DNA from: Streptomyces acidicola
Lineage (GTDB): Bacteria > Actinomycetota > Actinomycetes > Streptomycetales > Streptomycetaceae
DNA length: 62,028 nt
Assembly: GCF_009377235.1 (NCBI RefSeq)
Contig: NZ_VMNX01000020.1
Coordinates: 1 to 62,028 of the forward strand
Reading direction: 5' to 3'
Positions within the stretch are counted from its first letter, which is position 1, and each line of letters begins with the position of its first letter. Below the pieces are notes generated by a model. The model saw only the letters and a program-made list of their open reading frames with translations, had not been told where the DNA came from and ran no database searches. The position numbers were made by a program, and so were the translations under genes. Below, piece after piece: positions 19,911 to 32,586 of this stretch.

Positions 19911-20693
19911 TCATCGCGGGGTGTCCGGGTCGGCGCGCAGGAAGTCCTCCACGGCGCGGACGAGGTCGAGGGGGGCCTCGTCCATCGCGTAGTGCCCGGC
20001 CCACGGCAGTTCGAAGAGCTCGCCGCGCGCATACCAGCGCATCCACGTCTGACGCATCAGCTCGGCCGACAGGGCCGGGTCCAGACCTCCTGTCACGGCG
20101 AGTGCCGGAACCCCCGCACCCTCCACCTGGGTGTGGAAGTCCTCGCCCGCCCAGGAGTCGAGCCAGGCGCGGAAGGCTTTGGCGTCGCTGCACGTGAGGG
20201 ACCGGTCGACCATCCGGTCCAGCCAGGCGCCGGGGCGACGGCTCCCGGTGGTGACGTCGATGATGGCGCGGCGGTTCTCCGGCTTGTCGGCGGCGTCCGC
20301 GAACAGCTGCCACTGGTCCGGCGGGAGGGCCAGCCCCGAGGCGGGGACCGGGGAGACGCCGACGACCCGGCGCAGCCGGTGCGGGGCGACGGCCAGCAGC
20401 CGCTGGGCCACCGCGCCACCCATCGAGTGGCCCACCACGGAGAACCGCTCCCAGCCGAGCCGGTCGGCCAGCACGACCAGATCGGCCGCGGCCTCGGCGG
20501 TCGTGAACGCGCCGACCGCGTCCTTCGCCCGGCCGTACCCGCGTAAGTCCACCAGCGTGTACTGGAACGAGGCGCGGTCGAGATCGGGCAGCACGGCCGC
20601 GTAGGCGGACCGGTCGGCGAACCAGCCGTGCACGGCGAACACCTTGTGGGTGCCGTCGCCGTGCACCTCATGGGGCAGCAGGAAGGAGGTCAT
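19911..20693 (-). CDS. Alpha/beta hydrolase
   Basis: This 260-aa cytosolic alpha/beta-hydrolase has the oxyanion region AVHGWFAD, nucleophile elbow GHSMGG (Ser about 95), acid Asp in TGGLDP (about 208) and His in WAGHYAMDE. The cap region is short. It belongs to the broad esterase/lactonase/enol-lactonase group and a substrate cannot be assigned. The start is uncertain: the ATG at 20693 has no good ribosome site. The gene converges with the DUF89 gene. Confidence 0.85.
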   Translation of the reverse strand: MTSFLLPHEVHGDGTHKVFAVHGWFADRSAYAAVLPDLDRASFQYTLVDLRGYGRAKDAVGAFTTAEAAADLVVLADRLGWERFSVVGHSMGGAVAQRLLAVAPHRLRRVVGVSPVPASGLALPPDQWQLFADAADKPENRRAIIDVTTGSRRPGAWLDRMVDRSLTCSDAKAFRAWLDSWAGEDFHTQVEGAGVPALAVTGGLDPALSAELMRQTWMRWYARGELFELPWAGHYAMDEAPLDLVRAVEDFLRADPDTPR

Positions 20694-20741
20694 GCGACCA
20701 CGGTGACCGGGTGGCAACGGCTCGGCAAGAGTACGGAGGGT

Positions 20742-20763
20742 GTTCTGTGAGGGTGCGCAGAAC
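20742..20763. promoter_or_regulatory. Weak dyad GTTCTG-N10-CAGAAC upstream of transporter operon
   Basis: Six-base arms lie 52 bp upstream of the substrate-binding-protein start. It is a possible operator for the transport/decarboxylase operon, but the length is modest. Confidence 0.2.
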
Positions 20764-20814
20764 GACGCGCCGAAGCGTTGTGATCAAGCCGCTCCCACAG
20801 GTATCGATGCGCGC

Positions 20815-21801
20815 ATGACGTTGCGTCAACTGCGCGAGAAGACAGTCGGGTTGGCTGCGGTGACGACCGTGCTGGCCCTCACGCTGGCGGGCTGCGGAGG
20901 TGATGAGGGAGCCGGTGACGACGGATCGTCCGGCGGTGACTCCTCCTCGCGGCAGATCACCGTCGCCGCCCTGCCGCTCGCCGACGGCGCCCCGCTGTAC
21001 CTCGCGCAGAACCGGGGGCTGTTCAAGAAGGAGGGCCTCGACGTCCGTATTCAGCCGGTCCAGCAGAGCATCCAGGCCCTGCCCGCCCTCGCCAAGGGCC
21101 AGGTCGACGTCATCGCGGGCGCCAACTACGTCACCTTCCTCCAGGCCGACGAGAAGGGCACGCTGGACCTGCGCATCCTCGCCGAGGGTGCCCGCGTCGC
21201 ACCGCACATGATGGACGTGCTCGTCCCCAAGGACTCCCCGATCAAGAACGCCGACGGCCTCAAGGGCAAGAAGGTCGCCGTCAACATCCTCAACAACATC
21301 CAGTCGCTGACCCTCGACGCGATCCTTCAGGAGCGGGGCGCGGGCCTGCCCGAGTACCGCCAGATCGCGTTCCCGCAGATGGGGCCTGCCCTGGAGAGGG
21401 GCCAGGTGGAAGCGGTGCACGCGGCGGAGCCGTTCTCCAGCGCGATCCAGAAGGATCTCGGCGCGCGAGTACTGATCGACGGCGGGTCCTCTCCCGTCAC
21501 GTCCATCCCGATCAGCGGGTACGTCACCACGCGGAGTTACGCCTCCGGGAACCCCGAGGCCGCGGCCGCCTTCCAGCGGGCCGTCGAGGCCGCCGCGAAG
21601 ATCGCCACGGAGGATCCCGATGCCGTACGGGAACAACTCCCCGAGTACACCAGGGTGACCGCCGAACAGGCCGAGTCCATCCACCTGCCCGCGTATCCGG
21701 CCACCACCGACGCCGACCAGCTGCGGCGCCTCACCGAACTCATGCGGGAACAAGGGCTGCTGAAGAAGGAGCTCGATCCCGGGAACCTGCTGCTGAAGTG
21801 A
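20815..21801 (+). CDS. NitT/TauT-family ABC transporter substrate-binding lipoprotein
   Basis: This 328-aa lipoprotein has a signal peptide with lipobox LAGC (Cys27) and then a Gly/Asp/Ser-rich tether. The binding domain (about 47-300) is of the NMT1/TauA type, with LPLADGAPLYLAQNRGLFKKEGLDV, GQVDVIAGANYVTF and GLKGKKVAVN. It is the first gene of a five-gene operon with two permeases, a ThDP decarboxylase and an ATPase. The family carries sulphonates, nitrate, thiamine precursors or aromatic acids; the decarboxylase suggests an aromatic 2-oxo acid (inference). An in-frame ATG at 20806 is an alternative start, and neither has a strong ribosome site. Confidence 0.9.
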   Translation: MTLRQLREKTVGLAAVTTVLALTLAGCGGDEGAGDDGSSGGDSSSRQITVAALPLADGAPLYLAQNRGLFKKEGLDVRIQPVQQSIQALPALAKGQVDVIAGANYVTFLQADEKGTLDLRILAEGARVAPHMMDVLVPKDSPIKNADGLKGKKVAVNILNNIQSLTLDAILQERGAGLPEYRQIAFPQMGPALERGQVEAVHAAEPFSSAIQKDLGARVLIDGGSSPVTSIPISGYVTTRSYASGNPEAAAAFQRAVEAAAKIATEDPDAVREQLPEYTRVTAEQAESIHLPAYPATTDADQLRRLTELMREQGLLKKELDPGNLLLK

Positions 21802-21839
21802 AGTGAAGTGAAGTGAAGTGACGTGAAGTGACGTGAAGT
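21795..21839 (+). repeat. Pentanucleotide tandem repeat (GAAGT/GACGT)x9
   Basis: Nine perfectly phased 5-bp units: seven GAAGT and two GACGT. The tract begins in the last codons of the substrate-binding-protein gene and runs into the GTG start of the permease at 21838. Since 5 is not a multiple of 3, copy-number change would alter stop position or start/ribosome-site context. Confidence 0.9.
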
Positions 21840-22653
21840 GGGGGTGGGAGTGCGGGGCGTGCTGCGGGTTCGCGTTCGAGTTCGGCAGGATTTCCTGCTC
21901 GGCGTGGCCGGCGTGCTGCTCGCTTTCGCGATCTGCGAGGTGGTCAGCCGGGCGGGGATCGTACGGCGTACGTACCTCCCGCCCGCCTCGGAAGTCCTCG
22001 CCCGCGCAGTCGAGCTGGCCGGCGACTCCGCCTTTCTCGACGGGGTCGGCGCCACCCTGAGGGCGTGGGCCCTCGGGCTGGGCCTCGCGTGTGCGATCGC
22101 CGTACCGGTCGGGCTGCTGCTGGGCAGTGTGCCGGTGGTCGACGCGGCGTCGCGGGCCGTCGTGGAGTTCCTGCGGCCGTTGCCGTCCGTCGCGCTGATC
22201 CCGCTGGTCTCGCTGCTGCTCGGCTCGGGCACGGAGACGGAGGTCGTCCTCGTCATGTACGCCTCGGTGTGGCCGATCCTGTTCAACACGGTCTACGGCC
22301 TCGGCGAGACCGAGTCCCTGGCCAAGGACACCCTGCGCGCCTTCGGCTTCGGCCGCCTCGCCGTTCTGCTGCGCGTCGAACTCCCCGCGACGGCCCCCTT
22401 CATCGCTGCCGGTGTCCGTATCTCGGCCGCCGTGGCGCTCATCCTCGCGGTCGCCACGGAGATCCTGGCCGGCTTCGGCGAGGGCCTCGGCATCTTCATC
22501 GCCCAGGCGGGCCTCGCGACGGACGGCACGCGGGACGTGCTGGCGGGTGTGGTGTGGGCGGGCGCGCTGGGGCTGGTCGTCAACGCCGTACTCGTACGGA
22601 TCGAACGCGGGTTGTTTCCGTGGACGCCGGAACACAGGGAGCGGAAGCGGTGA
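21838..22653 (+). CDS. ABC transporter permease, NitT/TauT (SsuC/TauC) type
   Basis: This 271-aa inner-membrane permease has about six helices. The EAA-type cytoplasmic loop reads ETESLAKDTLRAFGFGRLAVLLRVELPATAPFIAAG and contacts the ATPase. The N-terminus is uncertain: several GTG codons follow one another (21838, 21844, 21850 and 21862), and the first lies in the pentanucleotide tract. Its stop overlaps the next permease (GTGA). It forms a heterodimeric channel with that gene product. Confidence 0.9.
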   Translation: MGVGVRGVLRVRVRVRQDFLLGVAGVLLAFAICEVVSRAGIVRRTYLPPASEVLARAVELAGDSAFLDGVGATLRAWALGLGLACAIAVPVGLLLGSVPVVDAASRAVVEFLRPLPSVALIPLVSLLLGSGTETEVVLVMYASVWPILFNTVYGLGETESLAKDTLRAFGFGRLAVLLRVELPATAPFIAAGVRISAAVALILAVATEILAGFGEGLGIFIAQAGLATDGTRDVLAGVVWAGALGLVVNAVLVRIERGLFPWTPEHRERKR

Positions 22654-23512
22654 GCCGAGTGGCTGTGCCCGGTGTGTCCGGGGTGCCCGACGTGTCCGGA
22701 GCGGCCGGCGGCAGGAGGGCGGCCGCCTCCGCGGCGGCCCGGGGCGCGCTGCTCCGGTGGGCCGTGCTGGCCGTCGCCGTGCTCGTGTGGGAGGCCGCCG
22801 CCCGTGCCCACGGCAGCGTGTATTTCCCGCCGCCCGGCCGTATCGTCCGCCACGCCTACGACCTGTGGTTCTCCGGGCCGGTCGCCCACGCGTTCCTCAC
22901 GGCGGACGCCGTCGACAACATCCTGCCCAGCCTCGGCCGCATGGCAGCGGGCTTCGCCCTCGCCGCAGTGGCGGGGATCGCGCTCGGCGTGGCCGTCGGC
23001 CGCTCGCGACGGGCGTACGCGCTGTGCAATCCGGTGCTGCAGTTCGCGCGCGCCGTCCCGCCCCCGGCGCTGGTGCCCGTCTTCGTCGTGATCTTCGACT
23101 TCGGTACGCCGATGCAGCTCGCGTCGATCGTGTTCAGCGCCGTGTGGCCGGTGCTCATCAACACGGCGGAGGGGACGCGCAACACCGAGCCGCTCCGTCT
23201 CGACGTCGCCGCCGTACTGCGGCTCAACGCCGCCGAACGACTGTGGCTGCTGTTCCTGCCGTCCGCGCTGCCCCGGATCTTCGCGGGCCTGCGCCTCAGC
23301 CTGTCCCTCTCACTCATCCTCATGGTGTTCTCGGAACTCCTGCCGGGCACCGCGGACGGAATCGGCTACACACTCACCGACGCCCAGTCCCGCTCCGACC
23401 TCCTCACCGTCTGGGCGGTGCTGCTCCTGCTGGGCGCGCTCGGTTATCTGCTCAACACCGGTTTGCTGACGGTCGAGAGGCGACTGATCGGCCGGGGAAG
23501 GGAGGGCACGCG

Positions 23513-23516
<4 letters not shown>
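22650..23516 (+). CDS. ABC transporter permease, NitT/TauT (SsuC/TauC) type
   Basis: This is the second permease of the system, 288 aa. It has an Ala/Gly-rich leader, about six helices and a BPD-transp loop with TAEGTRNTEPLRLDVAAVL and LFLPSALPRIFAGLR. Start GTG22650 overlaps the preceding stop, behind GGGAGCGGAAG. The end overlaps the decarboxylase gene by ATGA. Having two different permeases plus one ATPase is normal in this family. Confidence 0.9.
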
Positions 23517-25252
<1,736 letters not shown>

Positions 25253-25262
25253 CCGCACCCCC

Positions 25263-26048
25263 ATGCTCGAACTGCGCAAGCTGAGCCAGTGGTACGGCGA
25301 CCACGCCGTCCTGAGCGACCTCACGCTCAAGGTCCCCGACGGTGAACTCCTCTGCGTGGTAGGCCCGTCGGGCTGCGGCAAGTCGACCCTGCTGCGTACG
25401 ATCGCGGGCCTGCTCCCGGCCGCCGAGGGTGAGGTCACGATCGACGGCACCCCGGTGACGGGCGTCCCCGACGGCCTCGCCGTCGTCTTCCAGGACTACG
25501 GCCGCTCCCTCTTCCCCTGGCTGTCGGTTCGCGAGAACGTCGCGCTCCCGCTGCGCCGCCGCGGCCTGCCCCGCGCAGAACGCCGGGCCGAGGCCGAGCG
25601 CATCCTGGACCGCGTCGGTCTCTCCGGCGCGGCCCGGCGCCACCCGTGGCAGCTCTCCGGGGGCATGCAACAACGCGTGGCCATCGCCCGCGCCCTGGTC
25701 TGCCGCCCCTCCCTCCTGCTGATGGACGAACCCTTCGGCTCCCTCGACGCCCAGACCCGCGAGGACCTCGAAGACCTCCTCCTCCAGGTCCACCGCAACG
25801 ACGACACGACCATCGTCTTCGTCACCCACGACATCGACGAGAGCGTGTACCTGGGTGACCGGGTGATCGCCCTCTCCCCGGGCCCGGGTTCACGCGTGGT
25901 CCTGGACCTGCCGGTGCGGCTCCCCGGGGAACGGGACCAGATCGGCACCCGGGGGCTGCCGGAGTTCGTGGAGCTGAGGGCGGAGGTGGGCCGGACGGTG
26001 CGGACGCCGGCCGACCCTTCCGGCCTCTCCGGCCCTCCCGGCGCCTGA
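25263..26048 (+). CDS. ABC transporter ATP-binding protein (SsuB/TauB type)
   Basis: This 261-aa ATPase has Walker A GPSGCGKST (34-42), Q-loop VFQDYGRSLFPW, signature LSGGMQQR, Walker B LLLMDEP, D-loop GSLD and switch His in FVTHDIDES. The QDYGRSLFPWLSV and DESVYLGDRVIAL segments are typical of the NitT/TauT group. It is the last gene of the operon, ten bases after the decarboxylase stop. It powers the two permeases encoded upstream. Confidence 0.93.
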   Translation: MLELRKLSQWYGDHAVLSDLTLKVPDGELLCVVGPSGCGKSTLLRTIAGLLPAAEGEVTIDGTPVTGVPDGLAVVFQDYGRSLFPWLSVRENVALPLRRRGLPRAERRAEAERILDRVGLSGAARRHPWQLSGGMQQRVAIARALVCRPSLLLMDEPFGSLDAQTREDLEDLLLQVHRNDDTTIVFVTHDIDESVYLGDRVIALSPGPGSRVVLDLPVRLPGERDQIGTRGLPEFVELRAEVGRTVRTPADPSGLSGPPGA

Positions 26049-26138
26049 GGTGCCGTTCGGGTTCCTGTTCAGGCCCCCGTTCACGCGATGGTGTGATCAT
26101 GTGCCGCCCCGGGGATGGCCGTTGGGGGCCACGGGTAG

Positions 26139-28358
<2,220 letters not shown>

Positions 28359-28554
28359 CCACCGATCACCGCTGATGACCGCCGATGCCCCCAAAGACCG
28401 CCGAGTCGTCACCGGCAACAGGAGTTCAGCGTTCCATTTCGGGCTTTTGAAACTTCTTGTACGGAACGGGATATTCAGGGAACTTCCGTGGGATGTCCGG
28501 AGTCTTCTGAGGTAAGGGGAAGAACAGACAACACAGCACGGGGGAGTTCGAGCC

Positions 28555-30429
28555 TTGACCGACATCATCGAGAGGATCACCGACCACATCACCGAGGAGG
28601 CGCTCGCCACGGGGGAGCTGGCGCCGTACGTGACACCGTTGCCCGTCCCGCCCGTTCTGCGGCCGGAGTCCGGCGACGTGCTGCGGGAGACCGAGATCGC
28701 GCTGCGTCCCACCTGGGTGCGGCTCCACCCGCAGCTGCCGCCGACCCTGATGTGGGGCTACGAGGGACAGGTGCCGGGCCCGACCATCGAGGTGCGGCGC
28801 GGGCAGCGTGTCCGCATCGCCTGGACCAACCGCATCCCCAAGGGCAGCGAGTACCCGGTCACCGCCGTCGAGGTGCCCGTTCGCGCCCCGGGCACCGCGC
28901 CGGCCACCACCGAGCCGGGCCGTGAGGGCGTCGAGCCCGACAAGAACGTGGCGGCCCTGCCCGCCTGGTCGGTGACACACCTGCACGGCGCCCAGACGGG
29001 CGGCGGCAACGACGGCTGGGCGGACAACGCGGTGAGCTCCGGCGACGCCCAGCTCGCCGAATACCCGAACGACCACCAGGCGGTCCAGTGGTGGTACCAC
29101 GACCACGCCATGAACATCACCAGGTGGAACGTGCACACGGGCCTGTACGGCACCTACCTCGTCCGGGACGACGAGGAGGACGCCCTCCACCTCCCCCGCG
29201 GGGAGCGGGAGATCCCGCTGCTGCTCGCCGACCGGAACCTGGACACGGACGAGGACGGCCGCCTCAACGGCCGGCTGCTGCACAAGACGGTCCGCATCGT
29301 GGACGAGCACCCGGAGACGGGCAAGCCGGTCTCGCTGCCCTTCAGCGGCCCGTACGCGACGGTGAACGGCCGCATCTGGCCCTACGCGGACGTGGACGCC
29401 GCCTGGTACCGCTTCCGTCTCGTCAACGCGTCGAACGCGCGCATCTACAACCTGGTCCTGGTCGACGAGGACAACAACCCGGTGCCGGGCGTGGTGCACC
29501 AGATCGGCAGCGACGGCGGGCTGCTGCCGCGGCCCGTGCCCATCGACTTCACCGGGGACCTGCCCGTGCTGAGCGCCGCCCCGGCCGAGCGCTTCGACCT
29601 GCTCGTCGACTTCCGCGCGCTCGCCGGCCGGACGCTGCGGCTGGTCAACAAGGGCCGCGGGCAGGCGCCCGGAGTGCCCGACCCGGTGAATGATGTGCGC
29701 TACCCGGAGGTCATGGAGTTCCGCGTCCGCGACCACTGCGAGGAGGACACCTTCGAACTGCCGGAGGTCCTCTCCGGCTCCTTCCGCCCGCTGACCCACG
29801 ACACCGGGCACGGCCACCGCCTGATCGTGCTGACCGCCCCGGGCACCAAGGGCGGCGGCGGACATCTGGAGATCTGGGAGATGACCGAGGTCAAGGACCC
29901 CGGTGAGATCCAGGTCCCCACCGACGGCGTCATCCAGCTCACCGGCGAGGACGGCACCACGAGGACGTACCGCCGCACGGCACGCGCGTTCAACGACGCG
30001 CTCGGCTTCACCATCGCCGAGGGCTCCCATGAACAGTGGAGCTTCCTCAACCTCGCCCCGCCTCCGGTCGTGCACCCCATGCACATCCACCTGGCCGACT
30101 TCCAGCTGCTCGGCCGTGACGCGTACGACGTCTCCGGCTTCGACCCGGCGATCGGCGGCACGGTGAAACCGATCAGGTTCAACCCGGACACGCGCGTTCC
30201 CCTCGCGCCCAACGAGCGCGGCCACAAGGACGTGTTCCAGGTTCCGGGGAACCAGATGCTGCGCGTGATGGGCCGCTTCGACGGGGCGTACGGCAGGTTC
30301 ATGTACCACTGCCATCTGCTGGAGCACGAGGACATGGGCATGATGCGGCCCTTCGTCGTCCTGCCCGAGGAGGCACTGAAGTTCGACCACGGCACCGGGC
30401 ACGGCGGCCACGACGGCCACACGGGCTGA
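28555..30429 (+). CDS. Multicopper oxidase, PhsA / o-aminophenol-oxidase-like
   Basis: This 624-aa three-domain multicopper oxidase has copper-ligand blocks THLHGAQ and WWYHDHAM in domain 1 and [11 protein letters not shown] and [14 protein letters not shown] in domain 3. The last supplies the type 1 Cys, two His and Met. The sequence lacks a signal peptide and resembles phenoxazinone synthase/o-aminophenol oxidase more than secreted two-domain laccases. Such enzymes oxidise o-aminophenols to phenoxazinones; bilirubin-oxidase- or CotA-like activity is an alternative. A Gly/His-rich tail ([11 protein letters not shown]) may bind metal. The TTG start has GGGGGAG eight bases upstream. It forms no operon. 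Confidence 0.88.
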   Translation: MTDIIERITDHITEEALATGELAPYVTPLPVPPVLRPESGDVLRETEIALRPTWVRLHPQLPPTLMWGYEGQVPGPTIEVRRGQRVRIAWTNRIPKGSEYPVTAVEVPVRAPGTAPATTEPGREGVEPDKNVAALPAWSVTHLHGAQTGGGNDGWADNAVSSGDAQLAEYPNDHQAVQWWYHDHAMNITRWNVHTGLYGTYLVRDDEEDALHLPRGEREIPLLLADRNLDTDEDGRLNGRLLHKTVRIVDEHPETGKPVSLPFSGPYATVNGRIWPYADVDAAWYRFRLVNASNARIYNLVLVDEDNNPVPGVVHQIGSDGGLLPRPVPIDFTGDLPVLSAAPAERFDLLVDFRALAGRTLRLVNKGRGQAPGVPDPVNDVRYPEVMEFRVRDHCEEDTFELPEVLSGSFRPLTHDTGHGHRLIVLTAPGTKGGGGHLEIWEMTEVKDPGEIQVPTDGVIQLTGEDGTTRTYRRTARAFNDALGFTIAEGSHEQWSFLNLAPPPVVHPMHIHLADFQLLGRDAYDVSGFDPAIGGTVKPIRFNPDTRVPLAPNERGHKDVFQVPGNQMLRVMGRFDGAYGRFMYHCHLLEHEDMGMMRPFVVLPEEALKFDHGTGHGGHDGHTG

Positions 30430-30516
30430 GGTCCGCCCTCCGCACCAGTCTCACTCTTTCGTGGATCGTCGCACCGTCGTGCGCCGGGTAGACCGACTCC
30501 TGGAGGCGATCGACTG

Positions 30517-31158
30517 ATGGAAGAGACCGTGTTGCGACCGAAGCCCATGCCCGGCCAGGAGTCGGGCGGTGGCGGCCCGTCCGCCCCGTCCGGCCCCGCC
30601 CGGCGCCCGCACGCCGCACCCCGCCGCGGGAAACGGCTCGCCACCGCGCTTCTCGCCCTGCTCGCCGCCACCGTCCTGCTCCTGACCGGGGTCGGACTCG
30701 GCGCCGTCGGCGCCACCGTCATCGGCATGAGCAAGCTGGCGGAGCTGCGACAGCAGGAGGGCGCGCCCGGTGAGTCCGGCGGGCGGCCGCGTGCACAGCC
30801 GCAGCCGGGAGGCTCCACGCTGCTGTCCGACGCCCCCACGTCCGTCGCACAGCAGGGTGGTTCAGCTCCCACCGCCATGAGCACCGCCGTACGGGCCACG
30901 CTGGGTGCCGAGGTCGTCGACTCCTCCAGGGGCACGGGCGCGCTCGTCGTGGGCGTCCACGTCCCCGGCCCCGCCCACACCGCGGGCCTCGTCCGCGGTG
31001 ACGTCCTGCTGGCCTTCGGCGGTACCCGCGTCGCACGGGCCGCCGACCTCGCACGGGCCGTCGCGTCCGCGGACCCCGGCAGACCGGTCAGGCTCACGGT
31101 GCGGCACGCGGACGGCACCCGGCAGCTGCTGACCACGGTCCCCGGGGTCGTCACCTGA
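30517..31158 (+). CDS. Membrane-anchored PDZ-domain protein
   Basis: This 213-aa protein has a Pro/Gly-rich cytoplasmic start (about 1-38), one membrane helix (about 41-68), a Gln/Pro/Ser-rich linker and an extracytoplasmic PDZ-like domain (about 120-210). The domain contains GALVVGVHVPGPAHTAGLVRGDVLLAFGG, key residues the Gly-Leu pair and GDVLL. There is no protease domain, so it is a degenerate DegP/HtrA-like protein or a regulatory PDZ protein. Partner unknown. Confidence 0.8.
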   Translation: MEETVLRPKPMPGQESGGGGPSAPSGPARRPHAAPRRGKRLATALLALLAATVLLLTGVGLGAVGATVIGMSKLAELRQQEGAPGESGGRPRAQPQPGGSTLLSDAPTSVAQQGGSAPTAMSTAVRATLGAEVVDSSRGTGALVVGVHVPGPAHTAGLVRGDVLLAFGGTRVARAADLARAVASADPGRPVRLTVRHADGTRQLLTTVPGVVT

Positions 31159-31208
31159 TACCAGCGCCGGAAGGACCCGGTACCTGCCACCTGTTCCGGA
31201 CGGCCCCG

Positions 31209-31383
31209 TCACGCCACCCTGAAGTGACTCGTCGACCGCCCCTCGTCGTCGAGCACGTGGAACGCGAGCCCAGGAGGCGCGTCCCGGCCCGTGACCTGTT
31301 CGCCATCCCAGGGCCCCCTCGCACCCGAGGCCTTGGCCCGACACACGGCGAAATCCAGGAGAGGACCCAATAACGTGCGTGCG
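31209..31383 (-). pseudogene. Possible C-terminal remnant of an unidentified gene
   Basis: An open stretch of about 57 codons without a start ends in TGA at 31209. It has high third-position GC and a protein-like ending (PGLAFHVLDDEGRSTSHFRVA, shown in part). It lies just 3' of the integrase remnant on the same strand. I do not recognise the family. It could be spurious, but its position in a scar of broken genes makes a remnant plausible. Confidence 0.25.
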
Positions 31384-31390
31384 TCAGCTG

Positions 31391-32290
31391 TCAGTCCATG
31401 TCCGCGCCGACAGCGTCCAGTTCCACGTACAGACCGGTGAGCGCACCCCAGTCAACGGTGGCGCGCTCCCTCAGAGGAATCCGCGCGCGCTTCACGGCGG
31501 GCCGGGAGATGTCGACGTGGACGCTGGAGTCCCGGAGCCATGAGCCACGCTGCTCAGTTGTCCAACGCTCCCACACGTCCGCCGGCCGGTCCTCTGTCGG
31601 CACGACCTGCCAGCCCCCCTCGACCACGGGCCGGGCTTCCAGCTCCGCAATCTCCTGTTCCGTCTCGGCGTACTGACGGCGGAACCTGTCGCGGCCCTCC
31701 GGCGTGGCATAGAGACCAGCCTTCCGGTCCTCCTCCAGCTCCGTAAGGAAGGCCCGGAGCCGCTTCAGGTCGGCCCGGGAGTCCGTGCCCCCCACCCACT
31801 TCCGCTCTGCGTACAGCGCGTCGCCCAGGGACTCCAAGAAGGTCTCCCGGACGTACTCCTCCACGTCCACGGCCCGCGCTGTGACAGCTCCGTGGCGTTC
31901 CCTGTTGGACCCGTAGCACTTGAAGACCGCCACGTCCGACGACTTGGTCCCAGCAGACTTGTTGTAGTGCATGTTCCGGCTGCACTGCCCGCACCGGACC
32001 ACGGCGTAGAGCCAGTGGCGCCCGGAGGTAGCGGCCCGGCCGGTCACGGCGGGAAGCGACGCGACGGCGAGGTCCCGTTCCTCTGAGGACACGACCGGTT
32101 CCCAGACCTCCACGGGGCGGCCGTTCTCCCGGACCAATCGGCTCGTGAGCGGGTCGACCTGGTGGCCCACGATGTTGGGATGCCCCAGGACGTCTCGCAC
32201 GGACGCCGACGACCACGCGGAGGGCTTGGGGCCTGCTTTGAGGGACGTATGGACGCGAGGGGAGGGAATGCCACGTTCGAGGGTGCACCG
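31391..32290 (-). pseudogene. Large serine recombinase (integrase), 5'-truncated
   Basis: About 300 codons match the C-terminal two thirds of a large serine integrase. They include the end of the recombinase domain (RGIPSPR, SVRDVLGHPNIVGHQVDP), the zinc beta-ribbon (VVRCGQCSRNMHY, then FKC) and a coiled-coil/helical region (ELEEDRKAGLY, ETEQEIAELEARP). The roughly 150-residue N-terminal resolvase domain with its catalytic Ser is missing. Homology stops near 32285, where a LysE-type fragment on the other strand begins. The protein cannot be a recombinase. It is the residue of an integrated phage or ICE whose other parts have been deleted. Confidence 0.8.
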
Positions 32291-32299
32291 CACCTGCCC

Positions 32300-32479
32300 A
32301 CCATGATCGGGCTCGCGGCGCTCTGGGCGGTCTACGAGACGGGCTACTACAGCATGTACGTGTGGTTCGTGGGCCGCATGAGGGCCGTGCTGTCCCGCAG
32401 CGGTGTGCGCCGGCGTCTGGAGCAGGTCTCCGGAGGCGTTCTGCTGCTGCTCGGGGCGCGGCTGGCCCTGGAGAGCTGA
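32300..32479 (+). pseudogene. LysE/RhtB-family exporter, 3' fragment
   Basis: About 60 codons resemble the end of a LysE-type amino-acid exporter: a membrane helix (LAALWAVYETGYYSMYVWFV) followed by the basic RSGVRRRLEQVSGG and a short final helix. The N-terminal two thirds are missing, and the fragment abuts the integrase remnant. There is no start with a ribosome site. The missing part was presumably lost with the mobile element. Confidence 0.6.
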
Positions 32480-32553
32480 CGCCACGCCGCAATCGGCTCG
32501 CGCACGCCGCGGGGGAGGGGCAGGATGCTGCCCGTGGACCCTGGGAAACTCCG

Positions 32554-32585
32554 GACGCACGGAGGAACCGACGCACGGAGGAAAC
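32554..32585 (+). repeat. 16-bp tandem duplication including the ribosome-binding site
   Basis: GACGCACGGAGGAA occurs in two adjacent 16-bp units (32554-32569 and 32570-32585), giving two GGAGG sites. Only the second is correctly spaced (5 bases) from the ATG at 32587. Confidence 0.85.
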
Positions 32586-32586
32586 G

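Noticed and set aside
20668..22635. Long minus-strand open frame across the SBP and permease genes
   Set aside because: Arg/Asp/Gly-rich composition, no ribosome site, and it mirrors two well-recognised transporter genes.
32162..32302. 5' extension of the LysE fragment as a complete 105-aa protein
   Set aside because: The first 45 codons are antisense to the integrase remnant and do not resemble a transporter; treated as a 3' fragment only.
32291..32560. 5' extension of the integrase frame toward 32560
   Set aside because: It reads antisense to the LysE fragment; integrase similarity begins only near 32285.
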